A stretch of DNA of 64,000 nt from Poecilobothrus nobilitatus (GCA_947095535.1 OX352772.1:275910336-275974335); one strand, 5' to 3'. Positions 1-11,162 are shown, counted from the stretch's first letter. The notes: generated from the letters alone by a model not told the origin. Numbers and translations: made by a program.

Positions 1-891
1 CTTTATATAAACGGACTATTAGTAAAACTTAACAGCCAGGATCCCAACAACTATGCTATAGCCTTCGCGGATGATTTGACAATTTATGCGGGAAACAAGA
101 CCTTTGACAATATAGAAAACAGTGTAAATAAAATGTTTAGAACAGTGACGAACTATACTAATTCGTGGAAACTGAGAATCAATTGTAGTAAGTCTGAGCT
201 AATACTGTTTAGAGATGTTTTAAGAAACTGTCCTCTTTCTATAAAAAGAAACTGGAGACAGTTCGCGATGAACAAAAACAGTGTGAATGAAATAAAAAAC
301 AAACCCGTAGTAAAATTATTAGGAGTGAGGTTAGAACACAATATGGAATTTATACAACACACTAAAAATCAAATTAGTAAAGCTAATAAGGCTTTTTTTA
401 TAGCTAAAAAATTATTCTATTCAAAAATCATACAGCCTAGGGTCAAAATTATAGCTTACCAAGCGATTATAAGATCTATTCTGAGCTATGGTTGCACGAC
501 ATGGTTTAAAAATATTTACAATAAAGCACAGACTATCAGAATTGACAACTTCATAGTTTCTATTATAAGAAAATTCTGGGGCAGAACATATTTTATCTAC
601 AACAACAAGACAATTAAAAACTCAGCTTATTGCAATGACCTGTACATCCAACGTGCTATGGAAAAAGGATTTATCCCTCCAGAAGGGCTCATTTATTTGA
701 ACCAACATAATTTTATACAAAATGCCGAAAAAGTTCCTCTCATCTACCACTTTGAGAGAAGGGCCACAGATACTAAAATACCATCAGATTGGGTACTATT
801 AAATATGATACCGCAAAAAATTAACAAGTCATTGTCGGATAAAGACAAAAAAAATACAACGAAATTTTTGGTGGCTTCTATAGTAGTCTAA
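1..891 (+). CDS. LINE (non-LTR retrotransposon) reverse transcriptase, C-terminal part, cut by window edge
   Basis: The frame is open from base 1 to the stop at 889-891, about 296 codons, so the real start lies left of the window; the first ATG at 76 is internal. The catalytic box reads AIAFADDLTIY (FADD at 64-75), the reverse-transcriptase metal-binding motif of non-LTR elements. It is followed by the WKLRIN..KSE region and a thumb segment ending IIRSILSYGCTTWF, typical of jockey/CR1-like polymerases that copy element RNA at a nicked target. No RNase H domain follows, which fits a jockey-like element. The frame has no stops or frameshifts, so this copy is young compared with the other LINE relics in the window. 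The clade is an inference from the motifs; a phylogeny would be needed to fix it. Confidence 0.88.
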   Translation, partial: LYINGLLVKLNSQDPNNYAIAFADDLTIYAGNKTFDNIENSVNKMFRTVTNYTNSWKLRINCSKSELILFRDVLRNCPLSIKRNWRQFAMNKNSVNEIKNKPVVKLLGVRLEHNMEFIQHTKNQISKANKAFFIAKKLFYSKIIQPRVKIIAYQAIIRSILSYGCTTWFKNIYNKAQTIRIDNFIVSIIRKFWGRTYFIYNNKTIKNSAYCNDLYIQRAMEKGFIPPEGLIYLNQHNFIQNAEKVPLIYHFERRATDTKIPSDWVLLNMIPQKINKSLSDKDKKNTTKFLVASIVV

Positions 892-1037
892 AAAGAAGCA
901 GCTTGTGGATTAATTAGTTATAAGGTAGGTTAGGGGTTAGTTTTAAGTTTAGAAGTAAGTTTAGGTTAATTTTTATCAATATGAAAAAATTATAGTTGGT
1001 TTTTTAAATTTTCCAATTAGTATAAAATTTAAAAAAA
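892..1037 (+). other. Probable 3' UTR of the LINE
   Basis: Non-coding sequence between the LINE stop codon and the helentron-like element at 1,038. It ends in an A-run (about 1,030-1,038) that could be the LINE poly(A) tail, so the two elements abut or one inserted at the tail of the other. Confidence 0.4.
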
Positions 1038-1596
1038 ACAAGTAAATGTAACAGTAAGTCGATGCAACCGACTTATTAATACCCTACACCTAAATAATTC
1101 GAATTAAATTAAAAATTCATAAGTTTTTTTGGCAGCTGCTTAAACTTCTTCCCTTTTCTGTCTTATTCAACTCGAATTTCAGAAACGTAAAAGAAGCATC
1201 CTCATGCTTGACACCTTTGTAAAAAATTTTAAGTTTCTATCTTTAATTTCGAAGATTGTTAGTCCTTGGAAGGTGTGTGTCAGGTACCCGAATTGCCACT
1301 CCAATTCATCGAATCCATCTCAGAAAAATAAAGAAAACATGCCAGAACACCATTGTACTAAATTTAAAGGTTCTACTTTTGTTGGTTTTGGAGATATGCT
1401 CGTTCCTCTTGTGCTCGTCCGGAAGTATCCAAAATACGAACCCATGGTACAAATTCTTTCAAATTTCAGTTTCCAATTTTACAGAAAAGGAAACATAACA
1501 GAACACCTTTGTACTAAAAATAAAAGTTCTATCTTTGTTGGTTGTGGAGATATACTCGTTTGCTCTGGGGCTCGTCCGGAAGCTTCCAAGATTTGA

Positions 1597-2190
1597 ACCC
1601 ATGGACCAAATCCTCACAAATTTCAGAAACATAAATCAAACATGAAAGAACACCATTCTGCCAAATTTAAAGGTTATATCTTAGTTGGTTTTGGAGATAA
1701 TTTCATTTGCTCTGGTGCTCGTTTGGAAGCTTCCAAAATCCAAACCCATGGACCAAATCCTCTTAAATTACAGAGGCCTACATCATACATGAAAGAACAC
1801 CATTCTGCCAAAAGTAAAGGTTATATCTTTATTGGTTTTGGAGATAATCTCATTTGCTCTGGGGCTCGTTCGGAAGCTTCCAAATCCAAACCCATGGACC
1901 AAATCCTCTTAAATTTCAGAGACATAAATCAAACGGGAAGGAACATCATTGTAAAAAATTTAAAAGTTCTATCTTTGTTGGTTTTGGAGATAATCTCGTT
2001 TGCTCTGGGGCTCGTTCGGAAGCTTCCAATATACGAACCCATAGACCAAATCCTCTTAAATTTCAGAGACATAAATCGAACGGGAAGAAACATCATTGTA
2101 CAAAATTTAAAGGTTCTATTTTTGTTGGTTTTGGAGATAATCTCGTTTGCTCCGGAATCATTCGGAAGCTTCCAGAATCCGAACCCACGG
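1597..2190 (+). repeat. Tandem array of about 147-bp monomers in helentron-like copy 1
   Basis: The marker ACCCATGGACCAAATCCTC or a variant recurs at 1,597, 1,744, 1,890, 2,037 and 2,183, giving spacings of 147, 146, 147 and 146. A related, more diverged unit lies at about 1,330-1,597. Because 147 is 49 codons, several frames stay open through the array; the resulting ORFs (for example 1,642-2,217 and 1,854-2,231) are repeat read-through and not genes. Confidence 0.9.
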
Positions 2191-2292
2191 ACGGATTTTG
2201 TCCAGATTCGAACTTAGCCTTCCTTTCGTAATTAGTAACCAACTATATAAATTTCATCAAGATAGCTTCATTAGTTTTTGAGTTATCGTGTA

Positions 2293-2372
2293 AACGGACG
2301 GACGTACGGACGGAATGACATCGCTAAATCGACTCAGGAGCTGATCCTGATTCAGAATATATATACATCTCC
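2293..2372 (+). repeat. mini-me-like core: (CGGA)n / conserved core / (TA)n
   Basis: CGGACGGACGTACGGACGGA is followed by ATCGCTAAATCGACTC, CTGATCCTGATTCAGAATA and a short TA run. The arrangement of a GTCY-type microsatellite, a fixed core and a TA microsatellite is the one described for dipteran mini-me elements. The same block recurs in the other three copies (4,155-4,230 minus, 27,980-28,050 plus, 35,560-35,635 minus). Confidence 0.7.
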
Positions 2373-2453
2373 ATATCTAACTCGCTTCCTTTTGGTGGTT
2401 ACAAACACCATATCAAAGTTAATATACCCTATACTTTAGGTGTAGGGTATAAT

Positions 2454-2898
2454 AAAATGCATATAAGCTATAGCTAAAATAATAAAAAATTGTTAAAAGC
2501 AAAATAAAAAAATTAAAAAAAAAAAAATCATAATAATCATAACTCGAATGGGGGCAATATATTAATAAGAAATTTACTTAATATGGTGTTATATAGATTA
2601 GTTTCCAAACATGTAAAAATTTTTGTAACGTTAACTCTTAAGTTATATTACATATGGATTGCACATAATTTACTATAAAATTTTTTGATTTTATTAAATT
2701 GATGGATTCTGAATCAGGACGGATTTTACAGTTGGATTCAAAATCATGGTACTCCCTTTTTCCAGAGTATTTATGTATCTATATGTTACATGTTATATAT
2801 CTATATGTCGAAGACTTATTTAATTTAAAATGTTTTCATTTTCAAGTTTAACATAAATGTGTAAAAATAATGAAAAAAATTGTTATTATTTTTAATTC
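2454..2898. other. AT-rich DNA with one dispersed repeat fragment
   Basis: Mostly low complexity. Bases 2,693-2,790 (GATTCAAAATCATGG, then TTTTTCCAGAGTATTTATG) match the monomers flanking the LINE in the nested element at 8,641-11,558, so this is a solo copy of that repeat. Nothing else is recognisable. Confidence 0.55.
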
Positions 2899-3061
2899 TC
2901 TTAAAATACGCTGTAAATGCCGAAGAAGTGTATGTTCGAATTCCACACAACGTGGTAAGAGTTATTTCTCCTTACGACATTTAAAGCCACGCCTGAAAAG
3001 GAAAGGCTGTGTAATTTCCTGTCCACAGTTATGCAGAGAAATGCAATAAAAAAAAAAAAAA
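2899..3061 (+). mobile_element. tRNA-derived SINE, copy 1 (5'-truncated)
   Basis: Aligns with the full-length copy at 61,430-61,624: AAATACGCTGTAAATGCCG, a B-box-like TGTTCGAATTCC near 2,933-2,944, ACGTGGTAAGAGTTATT, a body ending CTGTCCAC..GCAGAGAAATGCAAT, and a pure A tail (about 3,047-3,061). The first 30 or so bases with the A box are missing. SINEs are transcribed by RNA polymerase III and mobilised by LINE machinery; the LINE partner is unknown. Confidence 0.85.
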
Positions 3062-3076
3062 TTTCCTTAACATTTG

Positions 3077-3118
3077 GCAACTTTTATTTGTGTAGGCGCC
3101 TACATAAATAAAAGTTGC
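3077..3118. repeat. 42-bp near-perfect palindrome
   Basis: Arms of 21 bases (GCAACTTTTATTTGTGTAGG.. and its complement) meet at a central GGCGCC with a single mismatch. It could extrude as a cruciform or mark the tip of a foldback element. Confidence 0.9.
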
Positions 3119-3310
3119 TGAATGTCCTTTTGCTAACTGTCCATTTTGCTAAATAAGCTACATCAGCAAATTTTTGTACCTACCCCTATTGAAAGTTTTT
3201 TGTCGTCAAAAATTGGAAATTGTGCAATTTTTAGGCACCTGTGAGTTGTGACTTGGCATCTGCACAATTTTTTTTTCAAAGTATTAAAGCTTCAACATTA
3301 TTATATTTTT
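3113..3310 (+). repeat. Repeat fragment: 15-bp minisatellite scrap plus sequence shared with 60.6 kb
   Basis: At 3,117-3,160 a unit like TCCTTTTGCTAACTG / TCCATTTTGCTAAAT repeats with period 15, as at 38,690-38,775. From 3,236 (CACCTGTGAGTTGTGACTT) to about 3,305 the sequence aligns with 60,625-60,705. Short inverted arms AAATTGTGCA (3,217-3,226) and TGCACAATTT (3,261-3,270) are also present. Probably a remnant of an unclassified transposon. Confidence 0.6.
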
Positions 3311-4066
3311 ATATCTGGTAACAGCTTCTTCTTACTTATATACATTTACAATTAAGAGAATGAACACGTTTATTTAAATAGTATGTTATATAATGAACCT
3401 TATTGTATAACTATGGTTTAGTTTTATTAAATCCTCAATAATAGGGGTGTTCCCACATTTTTTAACGCTCATTATAAAAAACGTGTGACACAGTATTCTG
3501 TCGTGAAAATCTATTTATAATACTTTTTTCTTTCTAAATATGAAATAGCATGTGACAGTTCAAATTAAATTTTCATTTTCGTAATTATTGTGTTAATTGA
3601 CGTTATTTAAATTAATTTAATTTGTTTGCATATGAATAAAAGATAAGTTTAATTACAAAATTATATTTTCAAAGCAACTTATTCAAATAATATTTTTTTA
3701 ATATCTGTTATAATTAGTTTGCCTCTTAATTAAACAGATATTTATTTGTGATAAAAAACAAGTACTGGCAAGTGGTATAAAAAATAAAATGATCAGTTTT
3801 TATTTGAAAGCTTCTGCTGTACATTTTTATTTAAATAATTAATACAAATCTCTACTATCATAAAATTATCTTTATTAAGTTTTGAAATTGTTATTCAATT
3901 AGATCTTGTATATTCGTTTTAAACATAATGTGAGAGATTGAATTTGGATGTAATAATAAGTTAATTCAATAATATTTATTTTCTTGTAAAACGTTTTTTA
4001 GCAATTTTTGCAGATGCATCTAATATTTTAAATCTATAATGTTTGATATGAGAAGATTTCTCTTTT
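3311..4066. other. AT-rich spacer, no feature seen
   Basis: Low-complexity AT-rich sequence with no long ORF, RNA gene or repeat that I could match elsewhere in the window. Confidence 0.6.
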
Positions 4067-5770
4067 TATACCCTACACATTAAGTATAGGGTATATTAAC
4101 TTTGGTATGGTGTTTGTAACCACCAAAAGGAAGCGAGTTAGGTATAGACATGTATATATATATTCTGAATCAGGATCACCGCCGGAGTCGATTTAGCGAT
4201 GTCCTTCCGTCCGCCCGTACCCACGATAACTCAAAAAATAATGATGCTATCTTGATGAAATTTATATAGTAGGTTACAAATTACAAAAGAAAGGCTAAGT
4301 TCGAATCTGGACAAAATCCGTCCATGGGTTCGGATTCTGGAAGCTTCCGAATGATTCCGGAGCAAACGAGATTATCTCCAAAAGCAACAAAGATAGAACC
4401 TTCAAATTTTGTACAATGATGTTTCTTCCCGTTCGATTTAAGTCTCTGAAATTTAAGAGGATTTGGTCCATGGGTTTGGGTTTTGGAAGCTTCCGAACGC
4501 GCACCAGAGCAAATGAGATTATCTCCAAAACCAACAAAGATAGAACCTTTAAATTTTGTACAATGATGTTCCTTCCCGTTCGATTTATGTTTCTGAAATT
4601 TAAGAGGATTTGGTCCATGGGTTTGGATTTGGAAGCTTCCGAACGAGCCGCAGAGCAAATGAGATTATATCCAATACGAACAAAGGTAGAACCTTTGAAT
4701 TTGGTACAATGGTGTTCTTTCGTGTTTGATTTATGTCTCTGAAATTTAAGAGGATTTGGTCCATGGGTTTGGTTTTGGAAGCTTCCGAACGAGCCCCAGA
4801 GCAAATGAGATTATCTCCAAAACCAATAAAGATATAACCTTTACTTTTGGCATAATGGTCTTCTTTCATGTATGATTTAGGCCTCTGAAATTTGAGAGGA
4901 TTTGGTCCTTGGGTTCGGATTTTGAAAGCTTCCGAACGAGCCGCAGAGCAAATGAGATTATATCCAATACGAACAAAGGTAGAACCTTTGAATTTGGTAC
5001 AATGGTGTTCTTTCGTGTTTGATTTATGTCTCTGAAATTTAAGAGGATTTGGTCCATGGGTTTGGAAGCTTCCGAACGAGCCCCAGAGCAAATGATATTA
5101 TCTCCAAATGCAACAAAGATATAACCTTTAAATTAGGCAGAATGGTGTTCCTTCATGTTTGATTTATATTTCTGAAATTTGTGAGGATTTGGTCTATGGG
5201 TTCAAATCTTTGAAGCTTCCGGACGAGCCCCAGAGCAAACGAGTATACCTCCACAACCAACAAAGATAGAACTTTTATTTTTAGTACAAAGGTGTTCTGT
5301 TATGTTTCCTTTTCTGTAAAATTGGAAACTGACATTTGAAAGAATTTGAACCATGGGTTCGTATTTTGGAAACTTCCGGACGAGCACAAGAGCAACGAGC
5401 ATATCTCCAAAACCAACAAAAGTAGAACCTTTAAATTTAATAGAATGGTGTTCTGGCAAGTTTTCTTTATGTTCCTGAGATGGATTCGATGAATTGGAGT
5501 GGCAAATCGGGTAGCTGACACAAACCTCCCAAGGACTACCAATCTTCGAAAATAATTAAGATAGAACCTTAAAATTTTATACAAGGGTGTCAAGCATATC
5601 CCAAGCGGATGCCTCTTTTACGTTCTTGAAATTCGAGTTGAATAAGACAAAAAAGGGAAGAAGTTCAAGCAGCTGCCAAAAACACTTATGGATTTTTAAT
5701 TTAATTCGAATTATTCAGGTGTAGGGTATTAATAAGTCGGTTGCATCGACTTACTGTTACATTTACTTGT
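4067..5770 (-). mobile_element. Helentron-like (DINE-1/HINE-like) non-autonomous element, copy 2
   Basis: Inverted relative to copy 1. Read on the minus strand it starts at 5,770 with ACAAGTAAATGTAACAG, then the CCGACTTATT hairpin and the ATACCCTACACCTGAA subterminal repeat. An array of about 147-bp monomers follows (marker CCATGGACCAAATCCTC, complement seen at about 4,610, 4,756 and 5,053), then the GGAC/core/TA block at 4,230-4,155, and the end hairpin at 4,067-4,095. Its first 400 bases are almost identical to copy 3 at 26,105, indicating recent mobility. Several 49-codon-periodic ORFs on both strands inside it are repeat read-through. Confidence 0.82.
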
Positions 5771-6429
5771 TTTTCTTTATAAATTCAAAATTATATAAAA
5801 AAAAATATATTATAATAGGTTGAAGATTGAAAGTAAAAAAAGGAACGTCGGGAGGGCGAGGAATTAAAAGGTTCTTTTCTTATTAAATTTAATTTGTACA
5901 TAGTTATTTTTAAATAAATTTAGTTTTTGTTTCTTAAGGGAGAAGACAATCTTCCAACGACACGAAGAAATGCTAAGCCTATTTGGTAGGGTGAACGTTT
6001 TAATCACTAAAACCACCTGTCCCGTAACGAGAAAAGGATAATAAATATACTACCTGCTTCCGTAGTAAAATAGTTGGATACTAAGTTTTAATGTGGTTTA
6101 ACTTATGTTTTTTTTTGTATCAAGATCTATGTCTAATTGAAATACATATAATTTTACCGATTATTGAAAGCTTATTAATTATATTTTCTATAGACATTAT
6201 ATAGACATTACTTTATTGTTAATAATTTAAAATAATAAACTTCTACCCTTTTATTTATAATTTTATAGTTTGATTTGTTGCTTTACATATCGCTCTCTAG
6301 AATTCTATCCGAGAGAGCTAAAATAAAACAAACAATGTATCGTTTTGATATCACCTAGACTGTGGTGTGGAGAATTGAGAGTTTGAGAAGATGTGTTTTA
6401 ATAAAGGTTTCAGATCAATATACATCTAC
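5771..6429. other. Spacer with a GC-richer segment, possibly LINE 3' UTR
   Basis: Bases 5,822-6,075 are less AT-rich (AACGTCGGGAGGGCGAGG, ACCACCTGTCCCGTAACGAG) and look like non-coding retrotransposon sequence, but I cannot assign them. A small hairpin GCTCTC..GAGAGC lies at 6,292-6,316. Confidence 0.3.
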
Positions 6430-6512
6430 TGTTCGGCGCCCAGCTTTTCTAATTCGTTGGCACGTTCGTTACTTTTAATGTTGCAATGTCCCGGCATCCA
6501 CAGAAAGGTAAC
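6430..6512 (-). pseudogene. LINE RNase H domain relic
   Basis: The minus strand reads VTFLWMPGHCNIKSNERANE followed by LEKLGAEQ and a stop. This matches the WVPGHSxIxGNExADELA motif of the RNase H domain found at the C-terminus of I/R1/jockey-related non-LTR elements, which degrades the RNA strand during reverse transcription. Only about 28 codons survive, with no neighbouring polymerase sequence in frame, so it is a dead fragment. The nearby A-rich and GC-richer sequence at 5.8-6.1 kb could belong to the same relic. Confidence 0.8.
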
Positions 6513-8632
6513 TTCAGATCAATAACTTAGGTAAAGGAACTTTCGCGACACTCTTTTACCATTTTGAATGAATAAATTATAGAGTTTACAAAATAACATT
6601 TAAAAATTTAACTAATATAAGTTTAGAAACTTTGATACTAAAATAATTAATAATTTATATTTTTGTTTTTCCAGGTGAGCATTTTTTGAAAATTGATTCT
6701 TCTTGTACATTCTATTGTAAGTAAAAAAAAAAAAACAACTATTAAATTTATTATTTATTTAAGTTATTTATAAAAGATTTTTTTTTTTAGAATATATACA
6801 TATGTAGTAGTTGTAAATGGTAATCACACATATGTAAGAAAAGTAAATAATTAATTAAAATTAAATGCGTCTTTTTAAAAAGTACTCACAAATCAAAGAA
6901 ATGTTTTTATTATTTTAATTAAATTAATTAAAGTTTTTTTTTTTAATTAATTTTAAAAATTGTAATTATGACTATGTCTATAAATGGATTTTGGAATAAG
7001 TTGAACTCGTGTTCAGATTGATTTTTAATATTGAATAATAAGATACGTTTTGTTATATTTGAGTTTTGTGCAACTGTTAAAAAAAACTCTATATAAAATA
7101 TTACCCTTGAATCAAATTTATTATATTTTTAAATTAATTTGTTATGATTCTATATTTATAAAATAATTGAAGAAATGTGACAAATTCAATTAGACTATAG
7201 TTTAAATTTTTATTTTATTAGTTTGTTTTATTAAAAGAAATCTACTGATTTTTATAAATTAATTTTAAGTGGAGCGATTCGAACACAAAATCTTATCATG
7301 TCAAAATTTCCAAAAACTTACAAAAAATTTTATATCTTTTACCTTAATATTGAACATTGCATTGTAAGTACTCAACTGTATTTTGGAATCTAAAATAATA
7401 AATTAATTCGATTTAATATGATCATAGGCTAGATTAGCTTCATTATTATTATATTATTGAATAAATTTCGTTTAGTTAGTTTTATAACAGACAGTCAAAA
7501 AATTTTTTTTTTTTAATTATATTTTCTTTTTCCTTATTTTTAAAGTTTCTGCTGAAATTTTTTTTAAGATCCTAATCTATATTTTCTTGATTATTTATGA
7601 ATACGAATTACATTTTTCGGTCAAATTTAATTTATAGTAAAATCTATTCATCTAGCTCTAATAGTGTATCAGTTCCAGTTTGATATAATTTACAAATATG
7701 CAAAGCATTTCCTTGGATTATCCTTCTTGAATAATTTATTTTGTAAGCACATTTCAAATCAAGTTCATTTTGTTAATTTGTCAGCTTTTTAGTAAACGAT
7801 AAGATATCGTTTATTTTTGTCATTGATTTTAAAATATCACATTTGATAGTTCCTCAATCGAAAAAAAACGCAAATTCAAAAAATAAAATCTTAATCCTGT
7901 TAAAAATAATAGAAAGCTTTACAAATTGTTATGGAACTTCAATATTTAAATTAGAACATTTAAATATTGCTTTTCTGTTTTTGTTTTCTTCAGTTTTTTA
8001 ACAAAAAATAAAATTTGCATAAATTTGCAAAATAATTTTATTGTCGGAGATTTTTTTTTCTGAAAAAAATAAATAATATAAAAGTTTCGTCACTTTTCTA
8101 AAATTGTAAGTGAAAGTCACAAATATTGATAATCAATATTCTTTGCTCGCTTTATTTCTTACTTGTTTTACTTTTATTTCGTTCATTGTTTATTACCTTT
8201 ACAGGAAATTCATTCTTTATGAGATTTTGTGAAACCTAGCAATTAAATATTTTTGTTTCAGTTATTTGTTATGCATATTATTTTTTGTCATTAGAAAGTA
8301 ATAACGCTACGCTAGCGTTTCAAAACAAATGATAATAATTAAAGTTAAAAATAAAAACTATTTTTAAATTTTTTTTAGTATTAACATTATTTTAAATTAA
8401 TTTTCATTACTATTTTTATTAATTTTAAATAATTTCCCTTTCCCTTTTTCTTATTATTGTATATTAATACGGTTTACTATAAAATTAATTTTCGATTTGA
8501 GAACTTTTTCTTTAAAAATGAATATTTATATCTGGTACAACAAAAAATCTAAAAAACAAGGTTTGATTGGTTTTGAAAGTAAAAACATAAATTACTATTA
8601 GAAATTTAAAAGAAGATTTGTGAAATGATATT
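6513..8632. other. AT-rich spacer, no gene seen
   Basis: About 2.1 kb of very AT-rich DNA with stops in all frames. A splice-acceptor-like TTTTTGTTTTTCCAG at about 6,661-6,675 is present but has no supporting exon. I see no repeats shared with the rest of the window. Confidence 0.6.
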
Positions 8633-8640
8633 ATTAATTT
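8633..8640. repeat. Left 8-bp target-site duplication of TIR element
   Basis: ATTAATTT immediately precedes GGGTACC and is matched exactly at 11,559-11,566. Confidence 0.6.
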
Positions 8641-8877
8641 GGGTACCAAAATCCCGTGCGGTTCTAAATCTCGCATGACAAAATCTCGCAAAAAAATACA
8701 AATGAAAAAATACTTTATTAAGGGATAAGTACAGCGAATTAGGAGGGATTTTAAAATTAGAAAAAAATCAGAGTGCCAATCATTTGTTTAGCGGGGGTTT
8801 GGGGCGGCAGCCCCCATTTTTTTAAAAGTTTCTTTTTTTTTTTTAAATATGTGTGTAAAAAATATAATTAGGGTGAT

Positions 8878-8962
8878 TTTAGAGCCGTATTCAGAATCAG
8901 GGTATTTACTTTTTCCAGAATATTTATATTATATGCGAATTTCTAAATTAGGAGGGATTTTT
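8878..8962. repeat. Internal monomer of TIR element, left side
   Basis: TTTTAGAGCCGTATTCAG, TTTTTCCAGAATATTTATAT and TTCTAAATTAGGAGGGATTT in this order. Close relatives lie at 11,349-11,440 and, alone, at 2,693-2,790. Confidence 0.65.
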
Positions 8963-10690
8963 TTTTTTGTTTATTTATTTATTTAGTAATTCCTTACTAT
9001 AAATATACAATTCATTACATTATTTTTTATCAACTGATTTGTTTTTTATTTAATATTTAACATTTATTTTTTCAGTTAATATCATCTTGAACATAAACTA
9101 ATCTGTTGGTTAAATATACTGGTATTAGTTTATTTTTTATTTTAAATTATATTAACAAAATATTAAATTAAATTTTTTGTGACACGCTCATCCATTTTAA
9201 ACAATCTAACATAAACGCTGTAGACGAATACCTGCCTAGCTTTAATATAATTCTCATTCCTCGATTTTGCAATTTTTGTAGCCTACTAAGCATCTCTAAG
9301 TTAAACATAAAAAGAATTGAGGAACAATATTCAAAATGCGGTCTTACTATTACATTATACAGTTTAATTGTACTTAACATCGTTAAATTATTTCTAATTT
9401 TATAGAAAAAACCTAATTTTTTTATTAATTTTTTTACATATATATTCCATATGCGCTTTAAAATTTAATTTATCATCAATAACAACGCTTATGTATTTAA
9501 TTTCATTTACTCTATCTATTATTTTGTTCTCAATTATAATTTCTTTACTTATATTACTATTTATTATCATACATTTAGTCTTTTTGAAATTAAGCTTTAA
9601 TTTGTTATTAATAAACCATTTATTTAATTTTTCTGGTTAATTTTTAAGCTATATTCATCAATTGAATTTCCTACTACATAAAGCAAACCATCATCGGCAA
9701 ATAATGCAATATTACTAAAATTTACAACTTTATCTATATCATTAATTATCTATATCAATTTTATCTATATCAGTACCGTATTTTGTGGGACTCCAAGTTC
9801 AACATTTATTTGATCTGAAACCGCCCCATTTACTTTTGTTCTCTGTCTTCCTTTTAAATATGATTCAAACCATCTTATTTAATTTTGATTAATGCCATAT
9901 CTGCTTAGTTTATTTAATAAAATGTTACGATCTAGAGTCTGAAATGCTCGTTTTAGGACCAAAAAAAACCGCTACTATAATTTTATTATCATCCACAGCA
10001 ATCTTCCATTTAGTTACTACCAAATTCAATAGTGCTTCACAGTTATGGTTTTTCCGGAACCCGGATTGATTCTGAGAAATTAAATATGTTTTTTCGAAGT
10101 AGTTCTCTAATTGATTATATACAGCCTTCTCTATAATTTTTGATAGAATGCTCATCATATTAATACGACGAAATTCCGAACATTTGGTCGTATTTTTTAC
10201 TTTTTCAATAGGAACAATCCTTCAAACAATCAGGAAAAACTCCCCGTTCTTAATGATGCGTTTACCACTCATAGAAAATTCTGACCAATTAAGTCGAAAA
10301 AATCGTTTATCATTTTAACATTACCAAAATTGCTATCATTTTTTTTATTAATAATTTTAAGTCTTCTAATGTTAACAGCTTAAATCTGAATTGAGTATTT
10401 ATATTTCCTATTATATTTTCATATTGTGTAACCGGTATCGATTTATTAACTTCTTCAACATTTTCAACAAAATATCTATTAAAATTATTAGCTATTTCTG
10501 AATTAATTTTACATTTTTTATTATGAATTTCTACTTCCTTTATTTCATTTTTTGGTTTCTTTAAAAATAGTCTTTTTATTGTTCTCCACATTGACTTTTG
10601 GTCAACAGCATTATCAATTTTAGTCAAGAATAAAATTCTTGATGTTTATATTTTAACCTTTTTGTAACAATAAACTTATTTACAATAACG

Positions 10691-11162
10691 GTATTCACGA
10701 GTTGATGCAAAAGTGCAAATTTTTTTTTGCACCGTAGCACATATTTGCATCAACTCGTGAAGAACCCTAGCATGATTTTTTATTGAACTGTCAAATATCG
10801 TTGATGTGCTTGTTTTGTTTACATAAAAATTTAATATGCTTACCAAAAATTTGAGATATTTGTATATCTTCATATGCTTGACTTAATAAATAATCAAAAA
10901 TAATTTTTTTTCCACTTTTTTTTAGCCATTTTTTAAATTTTTATCTAATATAACGCTTTCAAAAAATATATAAACAAACTTTGCAATGGTCTTGCACAAA
11001 TATGCAATAGGGTTTAGGTCTTGCATAGTCTTGCAAAATTTTGCACTTTTTTATACATGAAAACAACAACAAATTGTGCACTTTAACTGTCAAAAATGAA
11101 ATATGCTACGGTGCAAAATTTTGCACTTGTGCAAGACCACTTTGCGCCAACTCGTAAATACC
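10691..11162. mobile_element. Foldback-type MITE inserted in the LINE
   Basis: The left end GGTATTCACGAGTTGATGCA..AGTGCAAATT..TGCACCGTAGCA and the complement of the right end GGTATTTACGAGTTGGCGCA..AGTGCAAAATTTTGCACCGT form terminal inverted repeats of about 55-60 bases. There is no coding capacity in its 472 bases. The left end also contains a second, inverted copy of its own first 18 bases (10,694-10,711 against 10,744-10,761, perfect). The interior repeats TCTTGCA/TGCAAGA motifs. No clear target duplication was found at the edges. Confidence 0.75.
10694..10761. repeat. Perfect 18-bp inverted repeat in the left end of the MITE
   Basis: TTCACGAGTTGATGCAAA at 10,694-10,711 and TTTGCATCAACTCGTGAA at 10,744-10,761, separated by a 32-base loop. 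Confidence 0.92.

Larger units (their letters stand above)
1038..2453 (+). mobile_element. Helentron-like (DINE-1/HINE-like) non-autonomous element, copy 1
   Basis: It begins ACAAGTAAATGTAACAG, followed by a hairpin (TAAGTCGATGCAACCGACTTA-like stem near 1,053) and the subterminal inverted repeat ATACCCTACACCTAAA. The right end carries the inverse, TTTAGGTGTAGGGTAT (2,435-2,450), which also forms a terminal hairpin with ATACCCTATACTTTAGG. The interior is a tandem array of about 146-147-bp monomers. Near the right end lies a GGAC-type repeat, then the core ATCGCTAAATCGACTC..CTGATTCAGAATATATATA. This block resembles the mini-me/DINE-1 core known from flies. No long transposase ORF is present, so mobility would need a helper. 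The ends are defined by comparison with the three other copies in this window. Confidence 0.82.

Noticed and set aside
1642..2231. Overlapping ORFs of 125-191 codons with a repeated 49-residue unit (HHCTKFKGSIFVGFGDN type)
   Set aside because: They arise because the 147-bp tandem monomer is a multiple of three. The same occurs on both strands and in several frames in copies 2 and 3, so they are repeat read-through and not genes.
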